Assembly (NCBI GenBank): GCA_037178625.1
Contig: CM074142.1
Coordinates: 868,001-932,000 of the forward strand
Direction: 5' to 3'
Origin: Skeletonema tropicum
Taxonomy: Eukaryota > Bacillariophyta > Thalassiosirophyceae > Thalassiosirales > Thalassiosiraceae
DNA length: 64,000 nt
In this document: positions 1 through 11,045 of the stretch, piece after piece
Layout: every line of letters begins with the position of its first letter
Numbering within the stretch: the stretch's first letter is position 1
The notes under the pieces: generated by a model
What the model was told of the DNA's origin: nothing
Database searches by the model: none
Seen by the model: only the letters and a program-made list of their open reading frames with translations
Position numbers and translations under genes: made by a program

Positions 1-1
1 T

Positions 2-1254
2 CTTCCATTTCCATTTTCACCAACAGCAACTACAACAGAAGATGATGGGGAAGGATATTTCTTACAGCGAGCAGATCATTTCTCGCAGCTCACTCATCAT
101 GCTGGGACCTCTTGCCCAAGTCTTTCCAATTGGAATGAAATTGAAAGAAGAAAGCCTGCTTGTAGAAACAACGTTAATTGTAGCAACTGTGCCTTATGAC
201 AGAATTCATGCCAAGGCACTTTGGTCTCACTTGGAGTGTCTCACAGATAAAATTGACCGAGTATTGTTGGCAGCTCCAGATGTTGAATGGTCAAGGAGAA
301 TCGTTGAAACCATCAAAGCAAATTTCATGCTGCAGGCAGCCACCAACCGTAAACCTGTGCCAATCATTGAGCCGCTGTACTTTGACAATAATAGATATGA
401 TGTAGGATTGTGGTGTGATGCACTGACACACTATGGATACAGTCCAAATGATTACAACAGCAATAGTAGCAGTAGCAGCAATTCATCTACACCCCAGGCC
501 ATCTTTTTGATTAACGACAGTGCGATTACAAGAAGAAACTACAATAATTTGACAGAACGCATTATTGGTGCTACCATGCAGGAGCAGGAGGAGAAACATG
601 ATGGGCAGTCCACCAACATCGAAACGGAAACGTCACTGAAACTTCTGAGCCTAAATGGACGGTGAGTGGCAGACAAGTACAAGTACAAGTTGTTGCGGCT
701 CAATATTTTTGCTATACATCATGCTAACCTAATGTGTTTCCTTTTATATTCAAATATGTAGTTTATCGCGAACAAGCCCTCCTGGTTCAAAAAATAATTG
801 GGTCGAGAGCGTGTATCGTGGATTCACACCTCAAGGACTCATGACATTCATGAAACACTCGTGCAGCCCTGCAGCTGCTAGAAAATGTCTTGGAGAAGAC
901 GCAGGATGCATTGTTAGAAATTTTGAAATTCCTCTCAGTGGAGCATATGAAAGAGGAGCAGCGGGGGCCATATATCCCTCTTTCTATCCGTCAGATGAAG
1001 AAATGAAGGATTGGGAAAAGAGGGGAATTAATATGACTGGTTCAGAAAAAATATTTGGGTCAGACCAGTGGAGACATGGGAAAGAATATTACCTCTATCT
1101 TGTTAATGAGTTTGATTTCCCATTGCTGAAGGTCAAGGTAGCTCGAAAACCAGGGTGGAGCTTTTTGGCGAACACTGTTGAGTGCTATCACATGACTGAT
1201 GATTCTTTCTTTGACTCGCTAGTTTTCCCGACTAGGGAGACTTTGAATGCATAG
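2..1254 (+). CDS. RgpF-like / rhamnan-synthesis-F-type glycosyltransferase-like protein, 5' partial, two exons
   Basis: The first ATG in the main frame is at 42, but that frame is open to the window edge and the gene probably starts upstream. Exon 1 ends at 661. A 100-bp intron (GTGAGT...TAG, 662-761) restores the frame, and exon 2 runs to the stop at 1254. The text resembles the RgpF-like family: ATVPYDRIHAKALWSHLE, then NNRYDVGLWCDAL, then IFLINDS, an order matching the family's 'YD-G-W...LLNDS' core. Exon 2 continues with VYRGFTPQGLMTFMKHS and ends after a C-terminal region rich in aromatic and charged residues. A Ser/Asn run lies mid-protein. Before about base 170 a different frame (containing CPSLSNWNEIERRKPAC) looks more coding-like, so a one-base shift near 170 is likely. 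The expected role is sugar transfer in secretory-pathway glycan assembly. The family call is moderate, from motif memory only. Confidence 0.5.
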
Positions 1255-1475
1255 TTGTTAAAGTGGGGGTGGGAGTAATGCATTACTAGTAGTAGGAAGA
1301 AAAGTATAACCAGTTGTTCGACTCAACACATTGCTTGCAGAGCCGAAAATTGGTGTTTCTGCAGTCTCTACAAGAGGCAACACGAAGAGATGCCTGCTTG
1401 GGTTTGGAGCTGGTGTGATCGATGGTAGTAATTTTGGTAGGTTGAAGTTGTTGTGCGTAGAAGAATTCATTATGC
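1255..1475. other. non-coding spacer downstream of the glycosyltransferase-like gene
   Basis: Short ORFs on both strands overlap each other, have no recognisable domain and begin at non-ATG codons or chance ATGs. I see only 3' flank here, running into the foldback cluster. Confidence 0.4.
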
Positions 1476-2006
1476 ATAAAGGCCGTGCGCCGCGCCAAAA
1501 TCTTCGTTTTTTGGAACCGGAGCCTTTTTTCAATTTTTTTTATTAGTGAAATGCTCTAGCTTTGGGCCGCAATGGCCAAAATTATATTTTGGGGAGTTGC
1601 CGAATATGCTTTTCCAGTATCACCATCCTTTTGTCGACCATAATGGGGGTTCTATACATGTGTTGGCTGTAAAATAATTCCAATGCTCCGCTGAGAAATG
1701 CATGTGAGAGTCCACTAGCTTTTTGCTGCACAAATTTGGCAGGCCATCAGCCATCAAAGCTAGTACCAAGCTAGAGAGCACCTTCAAATGCATATCTCGA
1801 CGAAAATATAAGGCTTCACCACCTGCCCCTCAGTATATATACTCTCATAATAGTCACCTAAAGGATAGTATCTCGGGACAAGCATGTAAACCACTTCCCT
1901 GAAACTTAATTTTGGCCACCATGGCCCAAAACTAGAGCATTTCACTCTAACAAAAAAATTGCGGGAAAGGCTCCGGTTCCAAAAAATCGACGCGCACAGC
2001 CTTTAT
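1476..2006. repeat. foldback (MITE-like) element A
   Basis: The left arm (about 1476-1585) and right arm (about 1907-2006) are inverted copies of each other. Both outer ends carry ATAAAGGC then GTGCGC. Inside these come TTTTTTGGAACCGGAGCC, then GTGAAATGCTCTAG, then GGCCAAAATT. The arms are about 100-110 bp with scattered mismatches and a spacer of roughly 320 bp. No ORF in the spacer looks real. This is the structure of a non-autonomous DNA transposon or foldback element. The class is not assigned because no clear target duplication was found. Confidence 0.6.
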
Positions 2007-2022
2007 TCCGGAGGACACCCTG

Positions 2023-2536
2023 CTACTGGCGGGAACTAAATCGTGCCTCGCCGCGGTACGATTTATCAAATTTTACGCACAAAACACTAACAACATGAAA
2101 AGAGTCATAAATTCGGCCATGCTACTCGACGAAAATACATAGAGCGGTCTAAAAATAGAATCCCAAACAGTATATATACATTATATGATGCAGAAGAGAC
2201 TATAGTTCGTCGAGATGGAGCACCTATCGACAAATTTGGGACCAATAACTGCTATTTCGATCTAGAATGACGCATGTCTACGGCATATCTGCATGCCTGT
2301 GCTGCTGCTGCTATGCGAGTATACTACCTACAACGTTGACCAGTGGTTCTATCGAAAGCTACTTGTCTATACTATCATATTATGGTCGATTATTTGGGAT
2401 AGGCGTTGACATGGAGGCTCAGAACCATGATATTAGGGTGTAGAATGCGTCGTTTTTGTGTATTTTGTTAGTGATTTGTGTGGAGATTTCTCCGTGGTAC
2501 GATTTATTTCCGGTACGATTTAGTTCCCGCCAGTAG
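2023..2536. repeat. foldback (MITE-like) element B
   Basis: The element starts CTACTGGCGGGAACTAAATC and ends with the reverse complement of the same sequence. The first 22 bases are perfect and weaker symmetry extends to about 85 bp. Each arm carries two copies of a GGTACGATTTA-like word. The flanks read CCTG on both sides (2019-2022 and 2537-2540), a possible 4-bp target duplication. No coding capacity is seen in the spacer. It directly abuts elements A and C. Confidence 0.55.
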
Positions 2537-2540
2537 CCTG

Positions 2541-3104
2541 CCGCGCAAAAAAATTGCTCCAGGAGCATTTAGGTCCCGAGTTCGCTAGAAAAAAAAGGGA
2601 TTAGCAAGCACTTTAGTCACGAGTTCCAACTCGAACTCGCACAAAATTCCTAGCAACCATGTCGACATATGCACTCCGTAGCCTGGTAAGTTTCTTGGTA
2701 TACTTGTGCACTAGAATAACCAGGTGTTATGTGATAGCACACATTATTGGCTGTCGATAGAGCCACTGGTCAACATTGTAACTGCTGTATTCGTCCTGCA
2801 GTGGTTAATTAGCATGGGTCAGATGGGTTGTTTAGGCGATTTTACCTAGTGATTTTAACTAGTAAAAATGTTGAAAATCACCCAGGAACAATTGAAGATA
2901 ACTCAATGAGGACTAGATATAGATGGGTCATCCAAGGAATAATTATATTCGGATAGTGTTTAGTTTGGCATTCCCAATCGCCTTTTTTGTCGAATGTGTA
3001 TTATTGGCCATGGTGGAGGGGGTGTGCTGACATGGTTGTAAGCTACTTTTGTGCGTGAGAGCGCGCTGGAACAATTTTTTGCAGGGAGCAATTTTTTTGC
3101 GCGG
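2541..3104. repeat. foldback (MITE-like) element C
   Basis: A perfect 20-bp terminal inverted repeat, CCGCGCAAAAAAATTGCTCC, lies at 2541-2560 with its complement at 3085-3104. The word ACACCCTG occurs just outside both B (2015-2022) and C (3117-3124). One reading is that B inserted into one end of an older, larger C-type element. The spacer has no credible ORF. Confidence 0.5.
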
Positions 3105-3124
3105 TAGCACGCAGCTACACCCTG

Positions 3125-5170
3125 TGCGCCCAGACTAGACGATATCGTACCCCATCGTACGATACTTGCCGCCGATGGCCAATCGGATTAACCAGAAGAT
3201 GCCCACACCCCGGATCCACCCCGGGTGGCGTCTTTACCACGTAACTGTGTCAATAATAGGTCGATTCTTTTGGTTCAAAGACCAACAACCTTCCATTTAG
3301 TTAGTTTAGAACGCCTCTGCAACGTGACATGGTGGTATTCCGACCATTCTCCAAGATATTGGGGGTACTAATTCAGTAGCACTGGCATCGTCGGCCCGGG
3401 GTGCTCGGCCATCACGCATCACACACTAACAAAAAACATCTCCTCCATGACGAATCCGACGGCAAACCATGGTACTATTGGGCCAATATTCCCAAAATCA
3501 ACATAAACAACATAGTGCCTGACCCCATTTTTTATGCAGATTCCGATTCTGTAAGCGGTGGCGGCCGAATCGGCGTCGTTGTGATGGTATACGGCTCTAA
3601 CCGCCAGAGACACAAAATCTGCACATGCCGGGCAACATCATGACATACTCATATTTAATAGATTTCGGCTATTTAATAGCCATGGTGCATTGCAGACACC
3701 TTCTGAATACTATGATGATTGATTATTATTATCAGTTTTATTGATTACATACAAATTAGACGTAATAATTGAGTAGTAGGTCAAATCATCCGCTGTTGCT
3801 TTGATCCCATCGGGTAGGAATGGTGCTGTTAGGAGTCATATGATACCCTCAAACCACTGTATAATGCTCGCAACAGATGGCTATTGGTGTTGTGTGGTGA
3901 AAAGGCCCCCAACTTGCAGGATGAATACACTCAATATCACTTCAAATACTCGTGTATGTAATTGCATTCGGCTCTTCATTTTCCACCAAAATATGCTACA
4001 TATCAACCAGTCCAATAATGTCGTAGCCGCAATGAAATAGAGATATCTACACCAACCACGTTGATTGTTATATTATAGTCATCACCTCACAGACTTTTGG
4101 CACCCTCTCATTTCATTTTCTGTCAGATATATGCATTCTCCTTTTTGATGTATTTTGTGGAAATTATCAATTTTCAACTACTGTATTCACCATGCCACTA
4201 CATGCGCCATAGAACACCCCGACACACTCTAGAGGGGATCGATCGCCGCTTAATAGAATATAGATGGCGTCTGCAAACCAGTTCAGTGGCAGAGCAGCTC
4301 CAACTATTCATCTGAAGACCATATTGGAAGTGCATCATCACACCGATGTCAAAGCGCAATTTTCCGGCACCTCTACTTTGGTGTCATGATAAGTAGCGAT
4401 GGCGTGGATCGATGTCCACCTGACGACACCACTTCATAGAAAGGCTATTGGAGAGGGAGTTGCTGCAGTTGGGCTGTCTAATTTTATGTGTAGCTAGTGT
4501 TGTTGATGTCGGCACGTACGGGGTCGAGGTGCGCCATGGTGATCGCTGGTGATTTTTTTCATTATATCCCCTGGGCATCTTCTGGTTCAGGTGGAACAGA
4601 ACTAACTTTAAGTACTATTCCTAACGTACAATCGCTTTTTTGGCCGTACGTAGAGGGACGATTCCTATCGTTGCCTCAAATTCGCTAATCGGTACCACTC
4701 AAATCCACCCTCCAAATAATATCATCTTTTATCCTCACAACATGATGTCATCCACTCCTACTTAGGGCCACTTATACACAACTAATAAATACACCCATGA
4801 TACTAAGCTTATCCGATCGCATACATCATAATCTAAGCGACAACGACGGCAATACTCAGTTGATATATCAAAAATGAAGAAAATAACGTCGCCATATATG
4901 GCATAAAATCCACAACTTTTACCTCCTTTCATCCCTCCCACGGACGTTTAGGTGATGATATACATGTAAGGAGAGGGTTTCCTCGCATCAAATCGATAAG
5001 TGATATATGAGGGACGTCTTTTGATACTTGGGCTGTTCATAAACATCACCTAATACATGATCAAGCACATTCTATTGGTGAGAAACAATCTATTTTCCTT
5101 CCCAGAGTGTATACAATAATCTATATACCTTATGAAGAGCCACCATCTGCAAATGAGTGGTTATCTATGA
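3125..5170. other. gene-poor AT-rich spacer
   Basis: No ORF here shows a recognisable domain, and short ORFs on the two strands shadow one another. I see no tRNA or further long inverted repeat. An upstream exon of the methyltransferase fragment that follows could be hidden here, but none with the expected glycine-rich motif was found. Confidence 0.35.
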
Positions 5171-5821
5171 GTCCTACGATCATATAATGCTCCTCAGTTT
5201 GATGTGATCTCCCCACAACGAAAAGGGGAGATGCATTGTATTGAACCAATGCCATCCACTTTTTCAGAGCTACAACGTGTTGGTGAGAAGTTGGGCCTCA
5301 CGAGTAAAGGAATGGTGTTCACCCATGCTGCCATTTCATCAACTAGTGGTGTTGTCAAATTTCCTGATTCCTCTGCTGGGACGGAGTATTTGGGGATAAA
5401 AAGCTGCCATCAGGCACCATGTGTTGAAGTTCCTATGTTTTCTCTTGAAGATTATGTTGCCAAATATGTGAATGGGAGTGGCCCTATCAACATTTTACAG
5501 ATAGACGTGGAAGGATATGACTTTGATGTCTTGTTTGGTGCTGGTAATGTCCTTGATAGTACTCATTATCTTGAATTTGAGTATCACAGTGTTCCCAAAT
5601 GGGGCAACCTACACATACAGGATGCAGTTCAACTTTTGGATGGCAAAGGTTTCACTTGCTACTGGGGAGGGGAAAAAAGGCTCTGGCGAATATCTGGATG
5701 TTACTTTGAACACTACAATTTCATTCATGGCTGGTCAAATGTTGCATGTGTGCACAGATCACAAAAAATATTGTATGATAGAATGGAGAAGGTTTTTACC
5801 GATCTATTAGAAGAATGGTAG
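5171..5821 (+). pseudogene. FkbM-family (Methyltransf_21) methyltransferase, 5'-truncated
   Basis: The frame is open from 5171 to the stop at 5821, but there is no in-frame ATG at the start of the homology. The first recognisable segment is MHCIEPMPSTFSELQ, the second SAM-binding strand of FkbM-type methyltransferases. It is followed by FSLEDYV and the hallmark LQIDVEGYDFDVLFGAG, then LEFEYH. The family's first motif, an Asp-x-Gly-x-Asn glycine-rich loop, should precede this and is absent. Either an upstream exon ends before the CTCCTCAG at 5190-5197, a usable 3' splice site, or this is a decayed partial copy. Family members O-methylate sugars or other secondary products; the substrate cannot be told. 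No Met-initiated full-length protein can be drawn from the visible sequence. Confidence 0.6.
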
Positions 5822-6406
5822 GAATAGGATTGTACTAAGTAAGCAATAGGAGTATGTCAAAAAGTTTATGATTAGGAAAGTATATAATCGGAATCAGGCG
5901 GAAATCCCTTGTGGATAAGTATAGCAGTGGTAGGAATTCTTAGCTTATTCTTGCTCAATGTTCGTTGAGGTTCCTGTGGATAGGTATACTTTGATTGCTC
6001 CTCTACTCATCTCAGAGACGCAATGTTCCCCGTTTCCCACGAGCCAATGTAAGTGTGTGTGCGAAAGGATATTGCTGCGTTATGGATGTGGGCAGCCACT
6101 AGGCCTGGAGTGAATTAGAACGGAAGATCCTGTGAACCATAATTTGGATTCATTTCATGGAATACTAGCCCCCACCAAACACAAAAAATCAGCAGAAGTC
6201 ATAATTCTGAAATCTAAACGATTGGAGAGTCATCCTGTTGCATGTTTGTTTGTTGTATGTTTACATGTTGAGACTCTTTCGGGCTCCACATCCCTGTGCA
6301 AAGTGTAACGACGAGAGAGAGAGAGTGCGCGTGATCAGTTAGGTTTTGATGCGCCATCCAATAGATGCAGACGTTTCACATCGATGAAGCATGAATGGCA
6401 GAAATA
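5822..6406. other. convergent intergenic spacer
   Basis: This lies between the 3' ends of the methyltransferase fragment (+) and the TMEM94-like gene (-). A short GA run sits near 6313-6326. Nothing else was recognised. Confidence 0.4.
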
Positions 6407-9400
6407 TCACTCACCTAACTTTGTCTCGAACTGTAAACGTCGCATCATTTCATTTCTCCGCTCAATTAATCTATCTGAATTCTTCAAAATCTTCTCATTT
6501 ATACCCAGGCATAGAAACGGAGTAAGAAAGAATAATACGAGGAAATACCACGGCAGAGCTGCGATTGAACCTTTGGCTAAAACAATTCTCAGGTATATTG
6601 CGAGAAGACTTAGAGAAGATATCAAACTCCCAACCCACATATGATTGCGTTTCCATGTAGGCTCAGAACATATTAGTTCCGTGCGGAAACCGAACGACGC
6701 CGATGCAACACATGTACACAAAATCAGTGATGCCAACATGATAACACCGGCAGATTCTGTAGCATTTCCTCTATAGTTCCTGAGTGCTTCGCATCTGATG
6801 ACTGGTGATAACGGTCTTCGCGTTATCTGTTCACTACTATTTGATGCGAGAAGACACTTATCGGCCACGAACTGAGGATCAAACTCCCACATGAGCTCCC
6901 CCAACGCGATTAGATAGAGAAAATGAGGCACCACTGCCGGAAGAAAAGCTCTCAGAAGCCCATTGAAATATAATCTCCTGCTTCCTCTCCAAGAGTACCT
7001 AATAGATGATTCATTTTTTGAAGGCACTCTTGACATGAAGCTCGTGGACCCATCCGTGAATGCAAGAGACAGTCCAACCATTGGCAATATCACTTGATTA
7101 TACAGGAATGAACCAACGGGAGGGATAACTGGAACAGAGGTCGCCACTGTACAAGGACAGAGAATAGCAAATATGCAATAAGAAAGACATCCCGTGAAGA
7201 AAAAGCCCACAGATGATACAGCTGCCTCCAATGACGAGCGACCAATTCGAATTATTTCCAAGATGTGGTACATTGATTGACTGCCAACTAAATTGAGACT
7301 CGAAGACCACGTAGATATGGACGAGACGAAGGCAACTTCATTAGGCACCAAAGCATCCGAATCTTTGCCCTCTTTAGTTGTCGCCACAAATGATACTTCT
7401 TCGGATAAAACATCAACTCCTATTGCAATATCAGATCCGAAAAAAACTTTTTGATTGCCGGGTAGGTGCGAAAGTCCAACTGCAAGCACTGTGTCATTAT
7501 AGTCTTGAAACACATCCACCATCTCGGCTGTTGTATTCTTTGAGACATCTGTATAAAGGCTGACAAGGAGAGGCACATTGTCTACTTCCTCTAGATGGCG
7601 TTTTACATCTTCAACACCGTGTGGTAACTTGGCGTTAACATCCCAATCAGCGTAATTCGATGTCATTCTGAATGTGTCATCAGCCCCCTCTTCCAATGGT
7701 CTTAAGCTGATGCAGCAATTCCACGCGACGTCCAACCCCATCTGAGACGCCAGTTCTTTTGTTCTCCTCATATTCCTGGGAGAAAAGTAAACAAATCGAA
7801 CACCTGCATCATTGCAGCTATGAATGAAAGGTTCGATTTCCTTTCGTGGCCTTACAGAAGATCCTAACAAGCCAAGAAATATTTGATTTTTTACAAGGCC
7901 CCAGTAGTCATGAGATGGAATGTGCAGATTACTGGCAGGAGCATTTTCGAGTAAATAAATGCTTCTCCCTTTCGCACCTCCAATCTTTTGGTCCGCCGTG
8001 TATGGCAAAGGCGCGTAGCTCAAGGCTTGAACATCCAGATCAGACAGCATCCATTCTTTTTGAGTGCTGTTAATAACTTTTCTATCACCGACTGTAAGAG
8101 GCGAGATAGTCGAATTTTCGCCTTGAAAGCAGTCAGGGCATAGCTTGGTTACCACTCTCGAGTCTCCGCATGATAGTATCAGGTCACCTCCCGACCGTTT
8201 ATCTTTCACAAAAACGACATCGGCATCTGTAGAAAGAAGTGACCAATTTCTAAATTCTTCCAGCCCCATTGCATGGGAATCTAGTCGAATTCTTTCTCGG
8301 AGCAGATTTGAAGATATAATATGTAGACGGAGACGTTCAACGAAGCAGCTCAGATCACCACGTGGACCCGACTCGTTTGGAGTGGTGTCGAAGCCGATGC
8401 ACTGCGAGAGGAGACGTAATTGTTTCCTCTCTCTTTCTACGCAGCATAAATGGTCAATGAGAGTCATTTCGGGTTTACTAATGCTACCGTCGGTGGCCTT
8501 TGGTGATAGCCTCTTCCTGCGCTTCTCTGTAGTAAGCAGGCCCTCGCCGAAAGCGCTCGCGACCAATCCAATACATTTGAGAGATGGTAAAAACTTCCAC
8601 CATTGCGGATCTTCAAACTGAACTTCTGGAGAGACCTTGAATTCATCTCTTTCCTCATCTCCACTCCCCTTTTCTTCTCTCACTTTTCCTACAGCAAACT
8701 TCTTCTTCTTGTACTTTCGTATACTTCGAAGTGTTTTTCTGGGCGCATAAAATGATGAGTGGTTGAAGTTGAAGCGAGTTTCATCATTCGAATCATCTGA
8801 ATCCGATGAGACATCTCCTGCAGAGTTAGATCGGCGCACACGAGGAGACTGGGTGTTTTCCGTATCCTCACTTGCATCGGCATCCTCTTCCTCTTCGTAT
8901 ACAGGACAAAGGTCAAGAAGTTTTAGCCCCCCTTGCCCAGAGGGGATCAAAAGCTGTTGAGGAGTAGAATATGGATCACACGCTAGCTCATCATCGATAA
9001 GTGTAAGCGCAGTCACGACGCCCAACTTTTCAAGGAGGTACAATGATGCGGGCGGGATGTTAAGGAGCGTGTCCGATGACGATTCTACACTTTTTGAAGA
9101 TAACTCCCTTCTGATTGGCAATGTTGTAACTATCCTCGAGGAAGACGTAGCAGTGATATATCTAAACAAGAGCCTAGCAGACGGTTTAATCAGCGTTCCT
9201 CCCCGGTCCATCATCTCCTTGTTCCACCTTCGATTCGATGCAAGTGGGTGTGCGGTTGCCAATATTCTCGACGTCCCAATACTCTCCAATAAGTATAGAT
9301 ACACTGGACCTGTGATCGGTAAGACACTAAGTGCCGCCCATATGGGCAAGAAACACGTGTACGACTGGAAGAAACCTTGCGCTCCACCAGGTCTCACTAG

Positions 9401-10795
9401 GAGGAATAGAAGAGTGACGAAAAATGCAGTCAGCCCGATGATAAAGAAGGTTATCCGTATAACTTTCCCCTGACGAAGGACCGCCGGTGGTCTATGCTTG
9501 GCTGTTTGTTCCTTTCTTAGAAATGAGTCAATGGGAGTTTCCAACAAGACAAAAATCCGGACACCATTTGCTAATAGTAACAGCTCGTTGGAGTGATACT
9601 TGACACTATATCTTCCTAACTGCTTCCATTTTTTTGCAGTTGAATTTTTCACAGCTTTCGGGGTTGCTGTATCGTGAAATAAAAGCGTTTCTTTGGTCAT
9701 TTGCGGCAACGAATGGACAGTCAAACGTTCTCCCGCTTCAATGATTCCGTCATCCGAAGGAGAAGGAGACAAAGACACCGGTCTGCATTTCGCAGGAGCA
9801 ATGTCGCCAACTTTCAAAGCAATGAAATCTCCCTGTACCAGTAATAAAGTTGGGATACGATGCCATTGTCCTTTACCCTTAGAGCTGATCCGGTATGTAG
9901 AATGTACATCTTCCACATTCTTTCTAGGGATAGTGCCAATATCATCCAACATGCTTTCCATAGTGCTGACATGATTGTTTGTATCCGAGTCGAGTTCATC
10001 ATCATCACAATCAATCTCTTCTTCTTCTTCTTCTTGTTGAAAATTATTGTCACATTGTCGCTTGTTCATCCCATCCAAAAAGGCAGAAACACACCTTCGC
10101 CTCTCAATACTCCGATCCGTTTCTTTTGACACTTTTCTTCTCCTCTTGGTAATCCAAGCGGAGAACAGAGAAGAGCCGAGTAATAATACTGCCACTGCTT
10201 GCTGTCGTTTTGTAAATGTTGGATCATAATCTTGCTGCTGCTGCTGCTGCCGTTGAATTATTCTTGACGGCAAGACAAAGGATAGTAGTGTAAACAATGT
10301 AGCCAATGGTATAGTTACAAGAAGCAGGTCCGGATCCTCCACTGATTTCCAAGAAAAGACGAGTTCGTCATACTTGTCTTCTCGTTCATCATTCTCATCA
10401 GAATCATCGACAAGTATGTCGGTGCTACTATTCCTTCGAAACTGTTTCCGTTCCTCTTTCCATTGTTCTAGCGTACATCGCAGGCGATCTCGGGCGTCTT
10501 CCCAAGAGAGAGGTGATAATATGTCTTGATATTGTTCCTTTTCTGGATCTTTTCCATCAGTAGTACGTTTGCCTTGCTCTTGTCGCGTCAAATTATTATT
10601 ATTTTGGAGAGAAGAAGCGGGTCCTCCTTTCCCTTGTTGTTGTTGGGATGGCACTTGTTTGTCCGTCATTATATTTCGCTGAGATAGACCGCGGCGATGA
10701 TGGTTGTTACGCGTATAAGGTAATGGTGACATCATAATCATAACCATAACATCTATCACATCGAAATTCCCAAGCAACAAGCAACCCCCACTCAT
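6407..10795 (-). CDS. TMEM94-like transmembrane protein (divergent P-type ATPase relative)
   Basis: An intronless 1462-residue ORF starts at ATG 10795; a second Met about 42 codons in is also possible. The N-terminal ~110 residues are low-complexity. Hydrophobic segments lie near residues 150-215 and 443-505, with a C-terminal block from about 1170, giving a polytopic P-type layout. LVQGDFIALKVGDIAPAK at about 310-340 resembles the actuator-domain entry of P-type ATPases. The stretch around 1050-1080 (AKLPHGVEDVK, then VDNVPLLVSLYTD) and GLVASAFGEGLL match the TMEM94 pattern. At the usual phosphorylation site the sequence is LTLIDDELACDP (about 595-606), not DKTGT. TMEM94 relatives are ER/endomembrane proteins linked to Mg2+ transport; that role is inferred. 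The long Asp/Glu/Ser-rich insert (about 640-720) and a Gln run are lineage-specific. The promoter-proximal flank holds the Copia insertion. Confidence 0.72.
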   Translation of the reverse strand: MSGGCLLLGNFDVIDVMVMIMMSPLPYTRNNHHRRGLSQRNIMTDKQVPSQQQQGKGGPASSLQNNNNLTRQEQGKRTTDGKDPEKEQYQDILSPLSWEDARDRLRCTLEQWKEERKQFRRNSSTDILVDDSDENDEREDKYDELVFSWKSVEDPDLLLVTIPLATLFTLLSFVLPSRIIQRQQQQQQDYDPTFTKRQQAVAVLLLGSSLFSAWITKRRRKVSKETDRSIERRRCVSAFLDGMNKRQCDNNFQQEEEEEEIDCDDDELDSDTNNHVSTMESMLDDIGTIPRKNVEDVHSTYRISSKGKGQWHRIPTLLLVQGDFIALKVGDIAPAKCRPVSLSPSPSDDGIIEAGERLTVHSLPQMTKETLLFHDTATPKAVKNSTAKKWKQLGRYSVKYHSNELLLLANGVRIFVLLETPIDSFLRKEQTAKHRPPAVLRQGKVIRITFFIIGLTAFFVTLLFLLVRPGGAQGFFQSYTCFLPIWAALSVLPITGPVYLYLLESIGTSRILATAHPLASNRRWNKEMMDRGGTLIKPSARLLFRYITATSSSRIVTTLPIRRELSSKSVESSSDTLLNIPPASLYLLEKLGVVTALTLIDDELACDPYSTPQQLLIPSGQGGLKLLDLCPVYEEEEDADASEDTENTQSPRVRRSNSAGDVSSDSDDSNDETRFNFNHSSFYAPRKTLRSIRKYKKKKFAVGKVREEKGSGDEERDEFKVSPEVQFEDPQWWKFLPSLKCIGLVASAFGEGLLTTEKRRKRLSPKATDGSISKPEMTLIDHLCCVERERKQLRLLSQCIGFDTTPNESGPRGDLSCFVERLRLHIISSNLLRERIRLDSHAMGLEEFRNWSLLSTDADVVFVKDKRSGGDLILSCGDSRVVTKLCPDCFQGENSTISPLTVGDRKVINSTQKEWMLSDLDVQALSYAPLPYTADQKIGGAKGRSIYLLENAPASNLHIPSHDYWGLVKNQIFLGLLGSSVRPRKEIEPFIHSCNDAGVRFVYFSPRNMRRTKELASQMGLDVAWNCCISLRPLEEGADDTFRMTSNYADWDVNAKLPHGVEDVKRHLEEVDNVPLLVSLYTDVSKNTTAEMVDVFQDYNDTVLAVGLSHLPGNQKVFFGSDIAIGVDVLSEEVSFVATTKEGKDSDALVPNEVAFVSSISTWSSSLNLVGSQSMYHILEIIRIGRSSLEAAVSSVGFFFTGCLSYCIFAILCPCTVATSVPVIPPVGSFLYNQVILPMVGLSLAFTDGSTSFMSRVPSKNESSIRYSWRGSRRLYFNGLLRAFLPAVVPHFLYLIALGELMWEFDPQFVADKCLLASNSSEQITRRPLSPVIRCEALRNYRGNATESAGVIMLASLILCTCVASASFGFRTELICSEPTWKRNHMWVGSLISSLSLLAIYLRIVLAKGSIAALPWYFLVLFFLTPFLCLGINEKILKNSDRLIERRNEMMRRLQFETKLGE

Positions 10796-11040
10796 GGGAT
10801 AGCGGGCGCGCGGGCGTGCCCATAAAAGGGACTGGTTTAAGGTTGGGCTTGACGGGAGATTTTGGGTGATTTTCGGCCGATATATGGGAATTTCGCCGTT
10901 ACTTTAGCTCATTTACACCTGATTTTCCACTGTTGTGGGCCTCACGTGGGCATAGCCCACAAGAAGGTATGAAAAGCGCCCTCTATCCCGATGCGATAAG
11001 TAGCCGAAGCCTCTCAAAAAGCAAAAAAAATAAGGCATCT

Positions 11041-11045
11041 TCACC
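11041..11045. repeat. left target-site duplication of the Copia element (TCACC)
   Basis: TCACC directly precedes the left LTR and is repeated at 19717-19721 directly after the right LTR. A 5-bp duplication is normal for LTR retrotransposon integration. Confidence 0.9.

Noticed and set aside
1258..1546. Overlapping short ORFs on both strands next to the first gene
   Set aside because: Mutually overlapping, partly inside foldback element A, no domains.
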